Assembly (NCBI GenBank): GCA_038527215.1
Contig: JBCBGC010000069.1
Coordinates: 1-40,820, forward strand
Reading direction: 5' to 3'
Source of the DNA: JAWPMV01 sp038527215
GTDB lineage: Bacteria; Bacteroidota; Bacteroidia; J057
DNA length: 40,820 nt
The notes under the pieces were generated by a model, which searched no databases, had not been told where the DNA came from, and saw nothing but the letters and a program-made list of their open reading frames with translations. Made by a program: the position numbers and the translations under genes. This document shows, piece by piece, positions 1 through 7,138 of the stretch. The stretch's first letter is position 1. Each line of letters starts with the position of its first letter.

Positions 1-154
1 CGAGACTGTACCTGCGGGACCGTAACATCGGCTTCCAGCCGGTCAACACCCCTCCCCGGATGAAATCATCCGGGAAAAAGTCAGTCGAGAATAGCGTTCA
101 TCCAGAAATAAATCCACCGATAAAAAAGATCAGCAACCAAGAACCCAAAGCAGG
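1..154. other. Window edge, no complete gene
   Basis: No complete gene is visible here. On the plus strand, the frame beginning at base 3 reads RLYLRDRNIGFQPVN, which resembles the last residues of SUMF1 / formylglycine-generating-enzyme-type proteins (these often end near GFRPV). However, no stop follows in that frame until 360-362, well inside the lipoprotein gene on the other strand, so a gene end cannot be placed. A perfect dyad (arms 55-63 and 66-74, two-base loop) lies just after this text and could be the hairpin of a terminator, but no T-run follows it on the plus strand. Confidence 0.3.
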
Positions 155-874
155 CTACTCCCCTTCTTGTAAAAACCCGGACAACTCCTTTCCCACCAGG
201 GCCATGACCTTATCCACCGCTTGTTTCTCAGCCAGCTTGCCCAACTCCCGGATGTCCTGGCTGCTTTCGGTTTTTTGGACGAGGATATCGTCGGTACGAA
301 TGGTTGAAAAAGGCACCATGCCCGTACGGATATCCAGCAGCAGGGCTTCACAGGTGGCGTAGGCTTTGGCTTCATCTTTTTGGAAAACCCGATAGCGTTG
401 ATAGATGTCGCTCCTCAGGACAAAAATCAGCAACAGATCGGCTTGCAGGCGCACGGCTGCTTCCCGCATCTGGATGAGCTTGGCGTCTTTATTGGCCAGG
501 AGGCTGGGCATGACCATGATTTTCTGCACCCGATCCGACTGCCCCAGAAAGCCTGTAAAGGTGTCCAGATAGCTTTGCTGGAGCTTGAGATATTCCTCAT
601 TGCGCCAGTATTGGGAATAGTAACGACTGCCAGAGGTCGGGGAGTAGTTGAGCATGGCTACCCGGAGATTTTCCGGGAGGCGGATTTCCCCATCCAGCAG
701 CCGTTGGATGTTTTCTTCACTAAGGCTGCGGTCATTGGATTGAAAAAGACTTTTGGTGATGGGCTCGCCGTAGTCCTTGTCATAACTCTGGTACACGGCT
801 GGCTCGCCTGTATTTTGCATAGTAGTACAACCAAAAGCCAGAGAAATCAGGAGGAGAAACAGGGTGTTGCGCAT
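155..874 (-). CDS. Outer-membrane lipoprotein, possibly CsgG/LpoB-like fold
   Basis: A 239-residue protein with a lipoprotein signal: a short charged start, a hydrophobic stretch, then LAFGC with Cys16 as the likely lipidated residue. The mature part has no membrane segment. Residues about 70-235 run as alternating strands and helices (RVAMLNYSP, then LQADLLLIFVLRSD, then CEALLLDIRTG, then a terminal helix). This order recalls the CsgG / LpoB / TolB-N family of periplasmic lipoproteins, in which a central strand reads roughly ADLLLVG and is followed by a strand ending in D-x-x-TG. The family resemblance is inferred by eye and may be wrong. It follows the motor pair on the same strand but is separated from it by a terminator and a large hairpin, so it probably has its own promoter. 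A role as outer-membrane partner of the motor is a guess from position. Confidence 0.75.
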   Translation of the reverse strand: MRNTLFLLLISLAFGCTTMQNTGEPAVYQSYDKDYGEPITKSLFQSNDRSLSEENIQRLLDGEIRLPENLRVAMLNYSPTSGSRYYSQYWRNEEYLKLQQSYLDTFTGFLGQSDRVQKIMVMPSLLANKDAKLIQMREAAVRLQADLLLIFVLRSDIYQRYRVFQKDEAKAYATCEALLLDIRTGMVPFSTIRTDDILVQKTESSQDIRELGKLAEKQAVDKVMALVGKELSGFLQEGE

Positions 875-941
875 GATGGATGAGGTTAATGGATATTGGA
901 TTAAGGTGGCTTGAAAGCGGGGAATGGTTGTTTGGAGGGAA

Positions 942-1007
942 AGCCACGAATGCGCGAATGAGGGACGAATAGCTTTTGATTCGTCTTTAATTCGTGCATT
1001 CGTGGCT
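942..1007. repeat. Long imperfect palindrome with nested stems
   Basis: Arms 942-959 and 990-1007 are complementary over 18 bases, with one G-T pair. Inside them a second stem pairs 964-970 with 979-985. The whole 66-base unit would fold into one long hairpin. It lies in the gap between the MotB-like gene and the lipoprotein gene. The CGAAT pentamer recurs through it. The form fits a dispersed extragenic palindrome (REP or MITE-like), but only one copy is visible here. Confidence 0.6.
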
Positions 1008-1010
1008 CAA

Positions 1011-1048
1011 AAATCAAAAAGCCCGAAAGCCATACGGCCTCCGGGCTT
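1011..1048 (-). terminator. Rho-independent terminator of the motor operon
   Basis: On the minus strand a stem of AAGCCCG with CGGGCTT (1042-1048 paired with 1019-1025), with a small internal loop and an inner GCC/GGC stem (1029-1031 with 1036-1038), is followed by TTTTTGATTTT. It starts about 20 bases past the stop of the MotB-like gene. It would separate the lipoprotein gene from the motor pair. Confidence 0.8.
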
Positions 1049-1068
1049 GAAATTGTATAATCTAACGT

Positions 1069-1881
1069 CTATGGATTCAACGGTTCGGTAACCGTACTAT
1101 CGCCTTGATTAACCGCATCGTAATTCACGCCGCGCAACTCTCCGATTTTGGGGATGATTTGGATCAAAAAGCGCTGGTTATTGGCTTCATTCTGGATATC
1201 ACGCCCCACCCCCGATTCTCCACTACCGGAGATCATCACCTCAAAGCGATTCGGGTCAAACTGGATGCCTTGGGTTTCCCAAAGGCGTACCAGCGAAAGG
1301 GCTCGCTCATAACTCAGCTCGTAGTTTCGAGTGTAGGCATCTTTAGAAGCCATACCCTCAATCACCAACAGATATTTAATGTTGTCGTCTGGTTCCAATT
1401 GGTCGATCAGGCGCTTGAGGGCGCGACCGGCATTCATCAGCATGGGCTGATACTGCTGGTTGATCACACTCTGCCCTTTGGGAAAGGTAACCTGTGTCCG
1501 CAGCACGTGCCGCTTATATTCTGGCTGGTACATAAAGTACCGACTGTCCAGGTTTTCAATCGCCTTCTGAATTTCGCGGAGCTTTTTGTATTCTTCTTCC
1601 ATCACCAGCAGGCGAGCCCGCTCGTTATTCAATTGCTCCACCAGAGAGTTGGCCAGGAATTCCCGGTCGGTCAGGGTTCGTTTCAAGTCGTCGATCGCCA
1701 TGGTCGATTTATCCAGTTCCAGGCTGCGCACCCGAAGTTCATCTTCCATGTTGATGATCTCTGCTTCCCGCATCTTGAACATCTTGTAGCTCAGGACAAA
1801 AAGTGCCAGGGCCACGATGAAAAGGGCGGTCATCAGGTCAGCATAACTGACCCAATAGAGTCTGCCGTAATCCTTTTTCAT
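1069..1881 (-). CDS. MotB/ZorB-like motor protein with OmpA-type domain
   Basis: A 270-residue inner-membrane protein built like MotB and ZorB. A short cytoplasmic start leads into one membrane helix (about 10-32) beginning WVSYADLMTAL. Asp15 lies where MotB carries its proton-binding Asp. Next comes a coiled coil (about 36-115), then an OmpA/MotB-type peptidoglycan-binding domain (about 128-250). In that domain NYELSYERALSLVRLW and the late NNQRFLIQI match the conserved helix and last strand. The usual HTD-like loop reads MASKD instead. Its start codon overlaps the stop of the MotA-like gene by four bases (ATGA), so the two are probably translated together. Family knowledge says such pairs convert ion flow into rotation or force on the cell envelope; the work done by this pair is unknown. 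Confidence 0.85.
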   Translation of the reverse strand: MKKDYGRLYWVSYADLMTALFIVALALFVLSYKMFKMREAEIINMEDELRVRSLELDKSTMAIDDLKRTLTDREFLANSLVEQLNNERARLLVMEEEYKKLREIQKAIENLDSRYFMYQPEYKRHVLRTQVTFPKGQSVINQQYQPMLMNAGRALKRLIDQLEPDDNIKYLLVIEGMASKDAYTRNYELSYERALSLVRLWETQGIQFDPNRFEVMISGSGESGVGRDIQNEANNQRFLIQIIPKIGELRGVNYDAVNQGDSTVTEPLNP

Positions 1882-3209
1882 GCGGTGAAGAAATTAAAGA
1901 GATAGATCGCGCCTCCGGCGATGCCTAGCATAAAAGCGAGGGTGCCGGCATAGGTAAACATCTTCCACTCCAGGGTATGGGTAAAAGCGCCGGAACGCTC
2001 TACTGACTGGGCCAATTCCTTACGCAGACCTCTTACTTCCTGGGCCAGCGCCACACTATGATCTTCTTCTTTGTGAAGTTGAGAGAGCAGCTTGGCGTTT
2101 ACTTCCAGGCTTTTTTCCTGTAAAGTCGCCACATCTCCTCTGATCTTATCCAGGTCCCGGTTGAGGGCTTCGGCAAAAGCCCGGGAGTCCCCATGCTGCA
2201 TGCTGGCCAGGTACTGGTCCATCTTTACATAGGCGGCCTGGGTGCTACGATCCAGGGCCTTGATATTTTCGGACACCAGGGTTTCGACCTGTTTGTCCAC
2301 GTCCTGGAAATGAGTTTGCAGTTTCCGGCTGAAGGTCTCGGCTTTCCGCGCATAGGATTCCAGGTATTCCACCTGCTTTTCTATGAGCCCGTCGTTAGCC
2401 TGCACAAATTTCCCCATGCCTTGCAGCCCTTGCTCTACGGCCCGAATCTGCTGGAAGGCATCTTTAAGTTCTTGAAAAAGGCGGAGGCTTTCCCCAAGGG
2501 ACGAATTGATGTTGCCTTGGTATTGGGCAAAACTTTCGTTGAAAGCGGAAAGATTGTCGCGGAGGCCGTCCAGCGGCATATCAGCACGCTTGCGACGAGC
2601 GGGTAGAATTTCGGTTCGTAGAAAGCTAAAATAGCCATACTGGTCGCGGTCGCGAACCTTGCGCGCTTCTTTGAGGCGATAGGTGGAGCGCACGGTCAGG
2701 GCCAAGCCCACGGCACTCCCTACCATCCCGATCAGGACCCCTCCAATAAAGGACTGAATGGCGTCATCACTCACCCCATCAATGGAAATTTTCACCAAAC
2801 CAATGATGATCCCGGTAAAGGTACAGAGCAGCCCGATGTACAATGGCAGGTTGAGGTTGGCCTCAATGGCGTTTTCCTGGGACTCTACCTTGGCGTCAGT
2901 GATGTCTTTCATCAACTCAAAGTCTACTTCCCCGTGGTTGCGGCTCAGGTAGGCATTGGTATTAGAAAGAATCTGGCGAAAGGTGGGGCTGAAATTGCCC
3001 TTCTCGTCCACCAGGTCTACTTCCTGGGCCACGACAGGCACGGTTTCAGCGTCGGTTTCCAGGGCTACCCGGTTGATTTTGAGAGAACTCATGTCCGGGA
3101 AGAGATCGTAGAGGCTGTTGATGGCGATGTTGTTGCGGCTAAAGACCACAAACTGTAGCATCACGATGATGCCCACGATTCCCAATTCAATTATAAATAG
3201 GGGGTCCAT
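1878..3209 (-). CDS. MotA/TolQ/ZorA-like stator with long coiled coil
   Basis: A 443-residue membrane protein. Helix 1 is at about 5-25. Helices 2 (121-140) and 3 (152-172) carry the glycine-rich LLCTFTGIIIGL and IGGVLIGMVGSAVGLAL segments typical of the MotA/TolQ/ExbB proton-channel family. About 200 residues of charged, heptad-like sequence follow (205-415), as in the cytoplasmic tail of ZorA. Unusually the protein ends in another hydrophobic helix (about 420-440), which would tie both ends of the coiled coil to the membrane. The partner is the overlapping MotB-like gene. None of the other Zorya genes (ZorC, ZorD, ZorE) is in this window, so I do not call it a Zorya defence system. The ATG at 3207-3209 is the first usable start. 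Confidence 0.85.
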   Translation of the reverse strand: MDPLFIIELGIVGIIVMLQFVVFSRNNIAINSLYDLFPDMSSLKINRVALETDAETVPVVAQEVDLVDEKGNFSPTFRQILSNTNAYLSRNHGEVDFELMKDITDAKVESQENAIEANLNLPLYIGLLCTFTGIIIGLVKISIDGVSDDAIQSFIGGVLIGMVGSAVGLALTVRSTYRLKEARKVRDRDQYGYFSFLRTEILPARRKRADMPLDGLRDNLSAFNESFAQYQGNINSSLGESLRLFQELKDAFQQIRAVEQGLQGMGKFVQANDGLIEKQVEYLESYARKAETFSRKLQTHFQDVDKQVETLVSENIKALDRSTQAAYVKMDQYLASMQHGDSRAFAEALNRDLDKIRGDVATLQEKSLEVNAKLLSQLHKEEDHSVALAQEVRGLRKELAQSVERSGAFTHTLEWKMFTYAGTLAFMLGIAGGAIYLFNFFTA

Positions 3210-3243
3210 AAATATGCGTTTTTGTGTTGCAATTCAAGACGAG

Positions 3244-3264
3244 TCCAGGCAAGCATTGCCTGGA
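3244..3264. repeat. Hairpin in the leader of the motor operon
   Basis: A perfect inverted repeat with 9-base arms (3244-3252 and 3256-3264) and a 3-base loop, 35 bases upstream of the motor stator start codon. It may be a leader structure or a protein-binding dyad. The rest of 3210-3377 holds no gene that I can support. Confidence 0.5.
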
Positions 3265-3377
3265 ACCAAACAAAATTCCACAAAGGCCTTGCCAGGCCGT
3301 AAAATCAGGGGATACGTGCTATATAGGCGGGTGGTTGTGGTGTGATTTTCTCATTTTGGGAATGGGACTATCGAATT

Positions 3378-3409
3378 GGGACCTTTGTCTCCTTAGAAAC
3401 AAAGGTCCC
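3378..3409 (-). terminator. Strong hairpin downstream of the PQQ lipoprotein gene
   Basis: Perfect 11-base arms (3378-3388 and 3399-3409) with a 10-base loop. It lies about 20 bases past the stop of the PQQ lipoprotein gene and about 170 bases before the motor operon. The place suits a terminator, but no T-run follows on the minus strand, so it could instead be an RNA-stabilising or protein-binding element. Confidence 0.45.
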
Positions 3410-3430
3410 GGGCATAGGGTTGCATATGGC

Positions 3431-6400
3431 TTAGCTAGCCGCAAATAAGACCTCCCACCATTGGATGCCGAGGACTGCTTTGGGCCGTTCTGGATCAGCT
3501 TCCAGGTAAAAGTAAAGATCCTTTTCTCCTGGAGTGGGTGTAATAGGGACGTTCACTTCAATCCAGTCAGCGTTCGGATCTATCGGCCGGAGACGTAGAC
3601 GACCAATCTCCTCCCCATCTGGACTGCCCTGTCGGATGACCAACTGTCCTGCTTGCGAGGCAGCCATGCGGAACCTGATGCGGTTGATCCCGCTCAGATC
3701 GATGCTTTGATACATAAGCCAGGAACCATCCCGCATGCCTTTGACTACATCTATGTCCCGGTTGGGACCGGTAACCTGGCGGGCTGCTCCTTTCGCCTCA
3801 TCAAATTGGATAGCTTCGACTCTTGGAGCTCGGAAAATGATATTGGTGCGGGTTTTCAGCGCCGGAATTTCGTTTTGTCCTCTATCTTCATAGGCCGCGG
3901 AAAGCAGGTAGGTACCCTCTTTACTGGCATGGCGGTTAAAGCGGATTTGACTGGATAAAGGCATGCTTCGGTCCGTTTTCTCGGCCAGGGAAAGGATATA
4001 TCGCGTCATCTCTGCGGTCTCCTCCAGGCTGTGTTGTGGATGACCTGCCATGATTTTCTCCCCCCAGTTGCCATTGCCTCCGGTGATGATTTTGCCTGCC
4101 AAATAGCCTACCATGTCATACTGGCCCTTATAGCGTTCGGCAATGGCCATGTAGGAGGGGCCCACCGACTTGATTTTCATATCGTGGCAAGAGGCACAGT
4201 CGGAAGCCTCCATGAGGTTTTTTCCTTTCAGATATGAGAGAGAGCCTTGACTCAGCAATTCCTCAGGGGTCATTTGATGGAGGTAAGCGGGATCATCTAA
4301 ATACACAAAGCGCACATTGGCCTGACTCCCTTTGATGCCTCCTGCCGTCTGGTCTTCCGGGTCAGCAATAGAAACCTGATATGACTGGCTGATCGGTCCG
4401 CCAAAGAAGGAACGGTTGCCGGCCAGGGCTATTTCCACGCTTGGTGGAGCATTGCCTACCTGAATGTTGATGGGCGCTGTGGTGGTAGCTCCCTCCTGGT
4501 CCCGCACTTTCACCCAAACGGGATACACCCCAGGTTCCTCAAACGTAAAAGAAGCCTGAGGGCCTTCAGCTTGTACCGCAGCCGTATCGGTAAAGTGCCA
4601 GCTGAAGTAAAGACTGTCTTTTGGGTCATAGTCGAATGACTCTGCGGCAGAAAAATCCACCTTTAAAGGTGCTTTTCCGGCGATGACACTGGCCTCCACC
4701 CGGGCCTGGGGGGCACGGTTTTCCGCGGAATAAGTGATTTTGACCAGACGGGCATCGGGATTGTCAGCGAAGTAGTTCGCTCCATATTCCAGCACATAAA
4801 GGGAACCATCCGGGCCAAATTCCATATCAATGGGTTTGGAAAGCGGCATATCCGGTAGGAAAGGTTCCGCCTGGGCCAGGTCGCCATTGGGTTTAAAGGT
4901 CACTACTTGTATCCAGGAGCGGGCCCATTCATAAATGAACCATTTGTCTTCGAAGTAAGCCGGAAAACTGCTCTGACCATTCAGTTGGTATTGCTCCTGG
5001 TGATAAATGGGCCCAGCCATGGCGCTATTGGACCCCTGGCCGAGAAAAGGAAAATTCTCGGAAGTGCCTTTGGGATACCACATATAGGCAGGGCGAGCCG
5101 GGGGAAGTACCTTGCTGCCCTTGTTATTGGGGGAAAGGTTTCGAGGGGCTTGTGGATTATAAAAGTCTCCTACTTGATCCGTGGCGAAGTCTCGGCTGCG
5201 GTAGGCATAGTTGTCCCCGACAAAGTAGGGCCAGCCATAGTTCCCCGGACTTCTGGCCTGGTTAAATTCATCATAGCTTTCCGGGCCATATTTTCCTGCT
5301 ACCCCTACATCGGGTCCCACATCTCCCCAGTATACAAAACCGGTGGCGTGATCTACCGCTATGCGAAAAGGGTTTCTGGCCCCCATGACATAGATCTCAG
5401 GGGCACCCTGAGAGCCGTCTTTGGGGAAGAGGTTGCCGTCAGGGATATCGTAACGGCCAAATTTGTTCGGACGAATGCGGAGGATCTTGCCACGAAGATC
5501 ATGGGTATTGCCGCTGGATTTCTGTGCATCATAGGGCCCACGACCCGGCCGATCGTCCAGGGGACTGTAGCCGTCAGATTCCTTGGAGCTGGTGTTATCC
5601 CCGGTAGAGAGCCAGAGGTTGCCATCCGGTCCAAAAGTGATAGAACCTCCGGAGTGGCAGCAGGTTTGCCGTTGGACAGGTACTTCCAGAATTACTTTTT
5701 CCGAAGCCAGAATCAGCGAATCCCCCTGATACATCGTAAAGCGGGAAAGGGTTTGAGCACGCTGACAATCAGAGCCCGGTGAATAGTAGAGGTAGAAAAA
5801 ATGGTTTTCGGAAAAATTCGGGTCAAGGGCCAATCCCAACAAGCCATCTTCATAATTCCCGCTTACACATACATCGAATTCATGCATCAGGGTAGTCCGC
5901 TCGGTATGGGGATCATACAATTTCATTTTTCCCCTCCGCTCGATATAGATGACCCGCTGGTCTGGCAAAATGGCCATTTCCATAGGTTCGATCATCACAC
6001 TGTCCAACACCTCGCGGGTAAAGCGATTGGCTTCAGGGGCCCGGGGACTGGATCGCAAACTTGGGTCATAAGAGTTTGTCCCAATCAAGCGGGTCAACAC
6101 CTGATCAAAAGAAGTCTGCCTTTGAGGGGTAGCCTGGTGGGCTGATGCTTGCAGCGCAAAAATCGGGTGCGTCTCTCTTGATGGCAGGGCCTGAAAGAAT
6201 GGATCTTCCTGATCGGCGGCTTTCTGGACGACCGCCTCTTTTTCCTGCGGCATAAAGAGGTGTTCCAGCCAGGCCCAGGCGTAGGGCGCTGGTTTTTCGA
6301 TATTTCCCCAAAGTAAGCCTCCACCACTTTCGGTATAGCGTCGAATATCCGCCTTCCGACGGGCGTGGAAAGAGTCTATGGGGATATCAGACAGGATGAG

Positions 6401-6637
6401 CGCACTGTATGCCTGAAGCGAATCTTCATCCAAAAAATGAAGGTGTTGGGTGCTATCCCAGGGCACGGATAAGCCTGACTGACTCAGACTTTCCAGGAGG
6501 GCCTGAGAGGCTGGTGCCTGAAAATTTTGACTAATAAACAAAACCTTGGTGGTCGGACGAGTAATCCGGGTGGTTTCATTACACGCTGAGGAGCCGATCA
6601 GAATCATCATCCCCAGGATAAAGGAAAAGCGTTTCAT
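3431..6637 (-). CDS. Multidomain lipoprotein: ThuA-like, PQQ sugar dehydrogenase-like, PKD, cytochrome c, CBM
   Basis: A 1068-residue lipoprotein (signal ending SSAC, Cys19). Visible parts in order: a ThuA-like domain (about 28-165); a six-bladed glucose/sorbosone dehydrogenase-like propeller (about 210-650; marks include HSGGSITFGPDGNLWLSTGD and GARNPFRIAVD); a PKD domain (about 655-745); a class I cytochrome c (about 800-890) with heme motif CASCH and a probable Met ligand in GEKIMAGHP; and a C-terminal carbohydrate-binding (CBM6-like) domain (about 930-1068). Proteins of this build are known in Bacteroidota and are thought to oxidise sugars outside the inner membrane with PQQ, the fused cytochrome taking the electrons. 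The real substrate is unknown. It is divergent from the small gene at 6887, and no PQQ synthesis genes are in the window. Confidence 0.9.
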   Translation of the reverse strand: MKRFSFILGMMILIGSSACNETTRITRPTTKVLFISQNFQAPASQALLESLSQSGLSVPWDSTQHLHFLDEDSLQAYSALILSDIPIDSFHARRKADIRRYTESGGGLLWGNIEKPAPYAWAWLEHLFMPQEKEAVVQKAADQEDPFFQALPSRETHPIFALQASAHQATPQRQTSFDQVLTRLIGTNSYDPSLRSSPRAPEANRFTREVLDSVMIEPMEMAILPDQRVIYIERRGKMKLYDPHTERTTLMHEFDVCVSGNYEDGLLGLALDPNFSENHFFYLYYSPGSDCQRAQTLSRFTMYQGDSLILASEKVILEVPVQRQTCCHSGGSITFGPDGNLWLSTGDNTSSKESDGYSPLDDRPGRGPYDAQKSSGNTHDLRGKILRIRPNKFGRYDIPDGNLFPKDGSQGAPEIYVMGARNPFRIAVDHATGFVYWGDVGPDVGVAGKYGPESYDEFNQARSPGNYGWPYFVGDNYAYRSRDFATDQVGDFYNPQAPRNLSPNNKGSKVLPPARPAYMWYPKGTSENFPFLGQGSNSAMAGPIYHQEQYQLNGQSSFPAYFEDKWFIYEWARSWIQVVTFKPNGDLAQAEPFLPDMPLSKPIDMEFGPDGSLYVLEYGANYFADNPDARLVKITYSAENRAPQARVEASVIAGKAPLKVDFSAAESFDYDPKDSLYFSWHFTDTAAVQAEGPQASFTFEEPGVYPVWVKVRDQEGATTTAPINIQVGNAPPSVEIALAGNRSFFGGPISQSYQVSIADPEDQTAGGIKGSQANVRFVYLDDPAYLHQMTPEELLSQGSLSYLKGKNLMEASDCASCHDMKIKSVGPSYMAIAERYKGQYDMVGYLAGKIITGGNGNWGEKIMAGHPQHSLEETAEMTRYILSLAEKTDRSMPLSSQIRFNRHASKEGTYLLSAAYEDRGQNEIPALKTRTNIIFRAPRVEAIQFDEAKGAARQVTGPNRDIDVVKGMRDGSWLMYQSIDLSGINRIRFRMAASQAGQLVIRQGSPDGEEIGRLRLRPIDPNADWIEVNVPITPTPGEKDLYFYLEADPERPKAVLGIQWWEVLFAAS

Positions 6638-6886
6638 TTCGCGTGATGTTTGCTAACGGTTTTACGTCACATTTTCCCCGTTCTCGCTGCAAAAGGAGAA
6701 GGGTTGGATGTAAGAAAAAAAAGTTATTCTGGGCGGCAGGGACATAAATTAATGCTTTTTTTTCAATCTTTTCGTCTTGCGTCAAAGAAACTGATGTAAG
6801 GAATGTAGGGGTACTTTGTACAGCAATTTCCCTCAAGGTATGTTATCATTGTATCACCCCCTGTTCATTCTTTTACCGCTTCTGTT

Positions 6887-7138
6887 ATGATTTTCAACGT
6901 TCATTCCACCACCCAGGCTTCTCAAACTAGTATCGGTTATCGGTTGGTCGATCCTATGCATGTGTTGATTTCGGTTCATGATGAGAAAGGACACATGGTT
7001 CGGGTGATCTCAGATTGCGTTCAGGACAAGGGAGAATATTCACTTTTGCTAGACAACCGCAAGCTCTCCAAAGGGCCTCACTTCATTCACTTTCGTTCCC
7101 CCCATCGTCGTCAGGTCAAGCGCGTCCCGCTTTCCTAA
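6887..7138 (+). CDS. Small orphan protein resembling a T9SS type A / FlgD-like domain
   Basis: An 83-residue protein. After about 14 residues it follows the pattern of a T9SS type A sorting domain or FlgD Ig-like domain: IGYRLVDPMHVLISVHDEKG, then strands ending GEYSLLLDNRKLSKGPHFIHF and a basic tail RRQVKRVPL. In sorting domains this reads roughly I-x-Y-x-L, V-x-V-x-D-x-x-G, and L-x-x-G-x-Y. Normally such a domain is fused to the end of a large secreted protein. Here it stands alone, has no signal peptide, and ends in basic residues. Its stop overlaps the stop of the convergent sulfatase gene by a few bases. It could be a relic of a larger gene or a small cytoplasmic protein using the same fold. 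Length and a conserved-looking pattern make it more than a chance frame. Confidence 0.6.
   Translation: MIFNVHSTTQASQTSIGYRLVDPMHVLISVHDEKGHMVRVISDCVQDKGEYSLLLDNRKLSKGPHFIHFRSPHRRQVKRVPLS

Noticed and set aside
60..362. 100-codon plus-strand frame at the left edge
   Set aside because: It mostly overlaps the lipoprotein gene on the other strand and has no family resemblance, except for the FGE-like text before its first ATG, which is noted as a finding.
1105..1905. 266-codon plus-strand frame opposite the MotB-like gene
   Set aside because: Mirror of a strongly supported membrane and OmpA-type protein; the His- and Phe-rich translation is typical of an antisense frame.
155..3209. A complete Zorya anti-phage system
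   Set aside because: Only ZorA- and ZorB-like genes are present; no ZorC, ZorD helicase or ZorE nuclease is near.
4907..5782. 291-codon plus-strand frame inside the PQQ lipoprotein gene
   Set aside because: Antisense to clear propeller sequence with no signal, domain or start context of its own.
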